A stretch of 64,000 bases of DNA from Paraburkholderia antibiotica (lineage in GTDB: Bacteria > Pseudomonadota > Gammaproteobacteria > Burkholderiales > Burkholderiaceae). A program made the position numbers and the translations under genes. The stretch covers positions 248,001-312,000 of the forward strand of contig NZ_JABBFZ010000005.1 of NCBI RefSeq assembly GCF_012927125.1. The letters run 5' to 3'. The notes beneath the pieces are model-generated. The model searched no databases. It was not told where the DNA came from and saw nothing but the letters and a program-made list of their open reading frames with translations. Within the stretch, counting starts at the first letter, position 1. Each line of letters opens with the position of its first letter. Shown here piece by piece: positions 58,574-64,000 of the stretch.

Positions 58574-61315
58574 ATGCCTGAAGAACGAAGCCTTGAAGGT
58601 AAGACCCTGCTGTTGGTCGACGGTTCGAGTTATCTATACCGGGCCTACCATGCGATGCCCGATCTGCGCGGCCCGGAGGGTAGCCCGACGGGTGCGCTCT
58701 ACGGGATGATCAACATGCTGCGGCGCATGCGCAAGGAAGTCACAGCAGAGTATAGCGCGTGCGTGTTCGACGCCAAGGGCAAAACGTTTCGCGACGACTG
58801 GTATCCCGACTACAAGGCGAATCGTCCGTCGATGCCGGAAGATCTGTCGCGTCAGATCGAGCCGATTCACGTCGCGGTGCGCGCGCTCGGCTGGCCGCTG
58901 CTGATGATCGAACGCGTCGAAGCCGACGACGTGATCGGCACGTTGTGCGCCGAAGCGGAAAAGCTCGGCATGAACGTGGTCGTTTCGACAGGCGACAAAG
59001 ACCTCGCGCAGCTCGTGTCGGATCGCGTCACGCTGGTCAACACGATGACCAACGAAACGCTCGACCGCGAAGGCGTGATCGCGAAGTTCGGCGTGCCGCC
59101 GGAGCGCATCGTCGATTATCTGTCGCTGATCGGCGATACCGTCGACAACGTGCCGGGCGTCGATAAATGCGGCCCGAAAACCGCGCTCAAATGGCTCACG
59201 CAATACGACTCGCTCGACGGCATCGTCGAACACGCGAACGAGATCAAGGGCGCGGTCGGCGAGAACCTGCGCCGCGCGCTCGACTTCTTGCCGATGGCGC
59301 GCAAGCTCGTGACCGTCGAGCGTCAGTGCGATCTGACCGGGCATCTCGTGTCGATCGAGGAAAGCCTGCAAAGCCGGCCCGAATCGCGCGAGGAGTTGCG
59401 CGATGTGTTCACGCGCAACGGCTTCAAGACGTGGCTGCGCGAAGTCGAAATCGCCGATGCGGTCGAAGGCCCTGAAACCGACGTGCCGCCCGCGCTGTCG
59501 GTCGACCAGGAGCGTCACTACGAGACCGTGCAGACGTGGGAGCAGTTCGACGTCTGGCTCGCGAAGATCGACGCGGCCGAGCTGACTTCGTTCGACACCG
59601 AAACGACTTCGCTCGATCCGATGACCGCGCAGATCGTCGGCCTGTCCCTGTCGGTTGAAGTGGGCCGTGCCGCTTACGTGCCGCTCGCGCATCGCGGCCC
59701 GGACGCACCGGTGCAACTGCCACGCGACGAAGTGCTGGCGAAGCTCAAGCCGTGGCTCGAAAGCGAGGACCGCAAGAAGGTCGGTCAGCATCTGAAATAC
59801 GACGAACAGGTGCTCGCGAATTACGGCATTGAAATGCGCGGCGTTCAGCACGACACGCTACTCGAATCGTACGTGCTCGAGTCGCATCGCACGCACGACA
59901 TGGACAGTCTCGCGCTGCGCCATCTCGGCGTGAAGACGATCAAGTACGAAGAGATTTGCGGCAAGGGCGCGCAACAGATCGGCTTCGACGAAGTCGCGCT
60001 GGAGCAGGCCGCCGAATACGCGGCCGAAGACGCCGACATCACATTACGCTTGCATCAGGCGCTGTACCCGCAGATCGCCGCGGAGAAGACGCTCGAACAC
60101 GTGTACAGCGCGATCGAAGTGCCGACCTCGCGCGTGCTGCGCAAGATGGAACGCACGGGCGTGCTGATCGACGCGGACAAGCTGCGCCAGCAGAGTAGCG
60201 AGATCGCCACGCGGCTGATCCAACTCGAAGGCGAGGCGTACGAACTCGCGGGCGGCGAATTCAATCTCGGCTCGCCGAAGCAGATCGGCCAGATCTTCTT
60301 CGAGAAGCTGGAGCTGCCGGTCGTCAAGAAGACGCCGAGCGGCGCGCCGTCCACCGACGAAGAAGTGCTGCAGAAGCTCGCCGAAGACTATCCGCTGCCG
60401 AAGATCCTGCTCGAGCATCGCGGTCTGTCGAAGCTGAAGTCGACCTATACCGACAAGCTGCCGCGCATGGTCAACGCGCAAACTGGTCGCGTGCACACGA
60501 ACTACGCGCAGGCCGTCGCGGTGACGGGCCGGCTTGCGTCGAACGATCCGAACCTGCAGAACATCCCGGTGCGCACCGGCGAAGGCCGGCGCATTCGCGA
60601 GGCATTCATCGCGCCGCCGGGACACAAGCTCGTGTCCGCCGACTATTCGCAGATCGAATTGCGCATCATGGCGCACATCTCCGGCGACGAATCGCTGATG
60701 CGCGCGTTCGCGCAGGGCGAGGATATTCACCGCGCCACCGCGTCGGAAATCTTCAGCGTGACACCGCTCGAAGTGTCGAGCGATCAGCGGCGCGTCGCGA
60801 AGGTCATCAATTTCGGCCTGATCTATGGCATGAGCGCGTTCGGTCTCGCGTCGAACCTCGGCATCACGCGCGATGCGGCGAAGATGTATATCGACCGCTA
60901 CTTCGCGCGTTATCCGGGTGTCGCGCGTTACATGGACGAGACGCGTTTGAGCGCGAAGGCGAAGGGCTACGTCGAGACCGTGTTCGGCCGTCGCCTGTGG
61001 CTGCCGGAGATCAACGGCGGCAACGGTCCGCGCCGTCAGGCCGCCGAGCGCGCGGCGATCAACGCGCCGATGCAGGGCACCGCCGCCGATCTGATCAAGC
61101 TGTCGATGATCGCGGTGCAGAAGTGGATCGAAGATTCGCGGATCGGCACGCGCATGATCATGCAGGTGCACGACGAACTGATTCTCGAAGTCCCCGACGC
61201 CGAATTGTCAGAAGTCCGCAAGCGCTTGCCCGAACTGATGTGCGGCGTCGCCGCGCTGAAGGTGCCGCTCGTCGCCGAAGTCGGCGCCGGGCTGAACTGG
61301 GAAGAAGCGCATTAA
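58574..61315 (+). CDS. polA: DNA polymerase I
   Basis: 913 aa. 5' nuclease domain (~10-300): TLLLVDGSSYLYRAYHA, then VVVSTGDKDLAQLV and GDTVDNVPGVDKCGPKTA. 3'-5' exonuclease (~330-510): FDTETTSLDPM with the DxE pair, then YAAEDADITLRLH; the acidic residues are kept, so proofreading should be active. Polymerase (~515-913): SADYSQIELRIMAH (motif A), RRVAKVINFGLIYGMS (motif B), MQVHDELILEV (motif C). The start is the family-typical MPEERSLEGKTLLL, but no Shine-Dalgarno is seen, and the promoter must lie within the divergent LOG gene. Confidence 0.98.
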   Translation: MPEERSLEGKTLLLVDGSSYLYRAYHAMPDLRGPEGSPTGALYGMINMLRRMRKEVTAEYSACVFDAKGKTFRDDWYPDYKANRPSMPEDLSRQIEPIHVAVRALGWPLLMIERVEADDVIGTLCAEAEKLGMNVVVSTGDKDLAQLVSDRVTLVNTMTNETLDREGVIAKFGVPPERIVDYLSLIGDTVDNVPGVDKCGPKTALKWLTQYDSLDGIVEHANEIKGAVGENLRRALDFLPMARKLVTVERQCDLTGHLVSIEESLQSRPESREELRDVFTRNGFKTWLREVEIADAVEGPETDVPPALSVDQERHYETVQTWEQFDVWLAKIDAAELTSFDTETTSLDPMTAQIVGLSLSVEVGRAAYVPLAHRGPDAPVQLPRDEVLAKLKPWLESEDRKKVGQHLKYDEQVLANYGIEMRGVQHDTLLESYVLESHRTHDMDSLALRHLGVKTIKYEEICGKGAQQIGFDEVALEQAAEYAAEDADITLRLHQALYPQIAAEKTLEHVYSAIEVPTSRVLRKMERTGVLIDADKLRQQSSEIATRLIQLEGEAYELAGGEFNLGSPKQIGQIFFEKLELPVVKKTPSGAPSTDEEVLQKLAEDYPLPKILLEHRGLSKLKSTYTDKLPRMVNAQTGRVHTNYAQAVAVTGRLASNDPNLQNIPVRTGEGRRIREAFIAPPGHKLVSADYSQIELRIMAHISGDESLMRAFAQGEDIHRATASEIFSVTPLEVSSDQRRVAKVINFGLIYGMSAFGLASNLGITRDAAKMYIDRYFARYPGVARYMDETRLSAKAKGYVETVFGRRLWLPEINGGNGPRRQAAERAAINAPMQGTAADLIKLSMIAVQKWIEDSRIGTRMIMQVHDELILEVPDAELSEVRKRLPELMCGVAALKVPLVAEVGAGLNWEEAH

Positions 61316-61472
61316 CCTGTTTGTGACACGCGCGCGATAACGTCGTGCGCATGTCACACATGGGTTTTGGCGACTTGTGGCCGCCCGTGTGGGTCGAGGA
61401 CAATCGGTGCAGGACGGCGCATTCGTGCGCAGCGTCGCGACGCATAATTCATCGGCTACACGGAGAAGTGCA

Positions 61473-62828
61473 ATGCATCGATTTATCGTCGTTGGGGGAG
61501 GTGCGGGCGGCTTGGAACTGGCGACACGCCTCGGGGACCGCTATGGCGCCCGCAAGACGGGCAGTGGCGCGCGGGCGCAGGTCACGCTGGTGGACCGCAA
61601 CCCCACGCATATCTGGAAACCGCTGCTGCATGAGGTCGCGGCCGGCAGCATGGACCCGTTCACGCAGGAGCTCGAATACGCGGCGCAGGCGCGCTGGCAT
61701 GGCTTCGAGTTCCAGCAGGGCGAGCTGACCGGGCTCGACCGCACGAATCGCCGTATCACGCTCGGCACCCTGCTCGACGACGACGGCGCGGTGCTGCTGC
61801 CCGAGCGCGAGCTCGAGTACGACACGCTGGTCGTCGCGATCGGCAGCACCACGGCCTTCTTCGGCGTCCAGGGCGCCGCCGAATTCTCCATTGCGCTCGA
61901 TACCGTTGGCCAGGCCGAGCGTTTCCGCAAGCGTCTGATCGCGGCGTGCATGCGCGCCGAGCATCAGGAGCACGAGCCGGTCGAGTCGCGACCGGGACCC
62001 GGCACGTGGTCGTCGAGCGAGCCGCGCATTCAGGTGGCGATCGTCGGTGGCGGCGCGACGGGGGTGGAGCTGTCCGCGGAGTTGCGCAATACCGCGCAGG
62101 TGCTGTCCGCGTACGGCCTGCACAAGCTCGATCCGCGGCATGACGTCGGCATCGTGCTGATCGAGGCGGGGCCGCGCATTCTGCCGGCGTTGCAGGAGCG
62201 CGTGTCCACCGCCACCGCCGAATTGCTGACCAAGCTTGGCGTGAAGCTGATGATCGGCGAGACCGTGGCCGAGGTCGCGCCCGGTTTCATCCGCACCGCG
62301 AGCGGTCATACCGTGCGCGCCGATCTGACCGTGTGGGCAGCCGGCATCAAGGCGCCGGCGGTGCTTGGGCAACTCGACGGTCTGCCGGTCAACCGGCTCG
62401 GCCAGCTCAACGTGCGCCGCACGCTGCAAACCGAAATCGACGACAACATCTTCGCGCTCGGCGACTGCGCGGCCTGTGCGTGGCCGGGCAACGAGCGCAA
62501 CGTGCCGCCGCGCGCGCAGGCCGCGCATCAGCAGGCGAGCTTTCTGCTGAAGGCGCTGGCGGCGCGGCTCGACAACAAGCCGCTGCCGGAGTTCACCTAT
62601 CGCGACTTCGGCTCGCTGGTGTCGCTCGGGCACTTCAGCGCGGTCGGCAATCTGATGGGCGGGGTGATCGGCGGCAACATGCTGATTGAGGGGCTGTTCG
62701 CGCGCTTCATGTATATGTCGCTGTACCGGTTGCATATCGCGGCGCTGCACGGCTATCCGCGCATGGTCCTCGATACCTTCGCGCACTGGCTGCGCCGCAC
62801 CACGCTGCCGCGCGTCAAGCTGCACTGA
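61473..62828 (+). CDS. Type II NADH dehydrogenase-like FAD oxidoreductase
   Basis: 451 aa. An N-terminal FAD Rossmann motif (FIVVGGGAGGLELATRLG) and a second NADH-binding one (VAIVGGGATGVELSAEL) are clear, with FALGDCAAC as the late FAD motif. A C-terminal ~100-residue tail (HIAALHGYPRMVLDTFAHWLRR) resembles the membrane-anchoring end of NDH-2. It would oxidise NADH and reduce quinone without pumping protons. ATG 61473 has a GGAGAAG ribosome site. Confidence 0.92.
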   Translation: MHRFIVVGGGAGGLELATRLGDRYGARKTGSGARAQVTLVDRNPTHIWKPLLHEVAAGSMDPFTQELEYAAQARWHGFEFQQGELTGLDRTNRRITLGTLLDDDGAVLLPERELEYDTLVVAIGSTTAFFGVQGAAEFSIALDTVGQAERFRKRLIAACMRAEHQEHEPVESRPGPGTWSSSEPRIQVAIVGGGATGVELSAELRNTAQVLSAYGLHKLDPRHDVGIVLIEAGPRILPALQERVSTATAELLTKLGVKLMIGETVAEVAPGFIRTASGHTVRADLTVWAAGIKAPAVLGQLDGLPVNRLGQLNVRRTLQTEIDDNIFALGDCAACAWPGNERNVPPRAQAAHQQASFLLKALAARLDNKPLPEFTYRDFGSLVSLGHFSAVGNLMGGVIGGNMLIEGLFARFMYMSLYRLHIAALHGYPRMVLDTFAHWLRRTTLPRVKLH

Positions 62829-62935
62829 CCGCGCTGACGGGCTGACGCGGGCCGGCGGTCACCCTGGTCGAAGCTGCAACGGGATGCGGGCAAGGCGTAT
62901 CCTGTTGCATCTAACAATTCATCGAGGAGCGCCGC

Positions 62936-63808
62936 ATGCTGAAACCCGAAGTCGACAGTCTGATCCCGCACGTTCCCTTCAATCGGCGCACCTTCATCAA
63001 GGCCGCGCTCGGCACCGGTTTCGCGGCGGCGGTGCTGCCGGTCTCGGCGCAAACCATCCATACCGACAGCGATGGCCTCGAAGCCGGCGAAGTGGCGTTC
63101 CATTCGGGCGGTACGCTGATCCCGGCCTATCGCGCGCAGCCGAAGGGCAAGACACATCTGCCGGTGATCCTCGTCGTGCATGAGATCTTCGGCGTGCACG
63201 AGCATATCGCCGACGTCTGCCGGCGCTTCGCGAAGCAGGGCTATCTGGCGATCGCGCCGAACCTGTACGAGCGCGAGGGCGATCCGACGGTCTACACGAG
63301 CATGCAGCAGTTGAGCGAGCAACTGGTCAGCAAGGTCCCCGACGAGCAGGTGTTGGCCGATCTCGACGCGGCCGCCGCGTGGGCCGGCGAAAACGGCGGC
63401 GACCTGAGCCGGCTCGGCGTGAACGGCTTCTGCTGGGGCGGGCGCATCGCGTGGCTGTACGCCGAGCACAATCCGCGCGTGAAGGCGGGCGTGGCCTGGT
63501 ATGGTCGCGTGACCGGCGCGAAGAATGCGATGACGCCGGCCAATCCGATCGACCTCGTCGCCAGCCTGCACGCGCCGGTGCTCGGCATGTACGGGCGCCA
63601 GGACCAGAGCATTCCGCAGGACACCCTCGAGCAGATGAAGCAGGCGATCGCGCAAGGTCCGCAGGCGGGGCGGGGTTCGCAGTTCGTCGTCTATGACGAT
63701 GCGGGTCACGCGTTTTTCGCCGATTACCGGCCGAGCTACCGGAAGGCCGATGCGGAGGATGGCTGGCGTCGCGCGCTGGTGTGGTTCAAGCAGCACGGGG
63801 TGGCGTGA
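62936..63808 (+). CDS. Dienelactone hydrolase family protein, Tat-exported
   Basis: 290 aa. N-terminal Tat signal NRRTFIKAALGTGFAAAVL (residues ~16-34) puts the enzyme in the periplasm. The catalytic Cys-His-Asp triad of the DLH family is seen: VVHEIFGVHEHI, C166 in GFCWGGRIAWL, and DAGHAFFADYRPSY near the end. It hydrolyses lactone or ester substrates; a true dienelactone role is not implied. ATG 62936 has GAGGAGCGCC upstream. A strong terminator follows at 63906. Confidence 0.9.
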   Translation: MLKPEVDSLIPHVPFNRRTFIKAALGTGFAAAVLPVSAQTIHTDSDGLEAGEVAFHSGGTLIPAYRAQPKGKTHLPVILVVHEIFGVHEHIADVCRRFAKQGYLAIAPNLYEREGDPTVYTSMQQLSEQLVSKVPDEQVLADLDAAAAWAGENGGDLSRLGVNGFCWGGRIAWLYAEHNPRVKAGVAWYGRVTGAKNAMTPANPIDLVASLHAPVLGMYGRQDQSIPQDTLEQMKQAIAQGPQAGRGSQFVVYDDAGHAFFADYRPSYRKADAEDGWRRALVWFKQHGVA

Positions 63809-63905
63809 CACGCGCCAGCGAAGTTGACGAACGTTGACAAAGCTTGCGGGCTTTAAAGAATCTTCACGTTTCGTCGATCGAACCGGAAAACTGATGAATG
63901 AAAAA

Positions 63906-63941
63906 GGCCGTTGCCGCTTTGACGCGGCAACGGCCTTTTTT
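63906..63941 (+). terminator. Strong intrinsic terminator
   Basis: GGCCGTTGCCGC (63906-63917) and GCGGCAACGGCC (63924-63935) form a perfect 12-bp stem with loop TTTGAC, followed by six T (63936-63941); the preceding A run makes it potentially bidirectional. About 97 bases after the dienelactone hydrolase stop. It may instead belong to a gene entering from the right. Confidence 0.85.
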
Positions 63942-64000
63942 GTTAAGGGTCGCGGTTCGTGTTCAGTTCGTGCTCAGGGATTCGCGCCCGTCGCCACCGG
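63942..64000. other. Window end, no feature
   Basis: Non-coding remainder of about 60 bases with nothing I can support; a gene may begin or end just outside. Confidence 0.4.

Noticed and set aside
63834..63862. TTGACA-like -35 box after the dienelactone hydrolase gene
   Set aside because: TTGACA (63834-63839) is perfect but no -10 hexamer occurs at 16-18 bases, and a terminator follows with no gene before the window end.

Overview
The window looks like a chromosome segment of a Paraburkholderia/Burkholderia-type betaproteobacterium. The evidence is very high GC coding DNA with strong third-position bias, the order trpA-accD-folC-SPOR-cvpA-purF-metZ, and the polA-DUF2782-thrB neighbourhood, both typical of Burkholderiales. 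Small lineage proteins (DUF3563, BPSS1780-like membrane protein) fit this too. I saw no rRNA, tRNA, CRISPR array or insertion sequence.

Layout: 1-7.6 kb is biosynthetic core on the + strand (tail of trpA, accD, folC, a SPOR protein, cvpA, purF, then metZ). metZ has a convincing SAM-II-like riboswitch and an intrinsic terminator in its leader. 7.7-11.3 kb holds an AraC regulator, an FKBP isomerase, a histidine-kinase-like protein with a degenerate ATPase half, and a CNNM/CorC-type membrane protein. 11.4-30.1 kb is one long minus-strand cluster, glgE - treS/maltokinase fusion - glgB - glgX - treZ - malQ - treY. Together these encode a closed trehalose/alpha-glucan cycle: trehalose -> maltose -> maltose-1-phosphate -> alpha-glucan -> branching and trimming -> trehalose. 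Four junctions overlap by a few bases. The GlgE protein carries a second, catalytically dead copy of its own barrel at the N-terminus.

30.6-39.9 kb is accessory or regulatory: a DUF1345 membrane protein, a three-subunit membrane FAD dehydrogenase (Tat small subunit, GMC large subunit, triheme cytochrome c), a PP2A-like phosphatase, a RES/Xre toxin-antitoxin pair, a basic secreted Ala-rich protein, and a LysR regulator divergent from a tautomerase. 39.9-42.5 kb is a distinctly AT-richer island with two overlapping genes, a RecF/OLD-like ATPase and a small TOPRIM-like protein. This is a candidate split-OLD/PARIS-like defence module and the most interesting unknown in the window.

42.5-64 kb returns to core-like DNA: modE and modABC (molybdate), a PAP2 phosphatase, a PHB-depolymerase-family esterase, DUF3563, TspO, photolyase, ohrR/ohr with clear operators, a BPSS1780-like membrane protein, thrB, DUF2782, amn, a split chromate transporter, a LOG-family protein whose ATG lies one base from that of divergent polA, an NDH-2-like dehydrogenase, and a Tat-exported dienelactone hydrolase followed by a strong terminator.

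All calls are by reading protein motifs; no database search was run.
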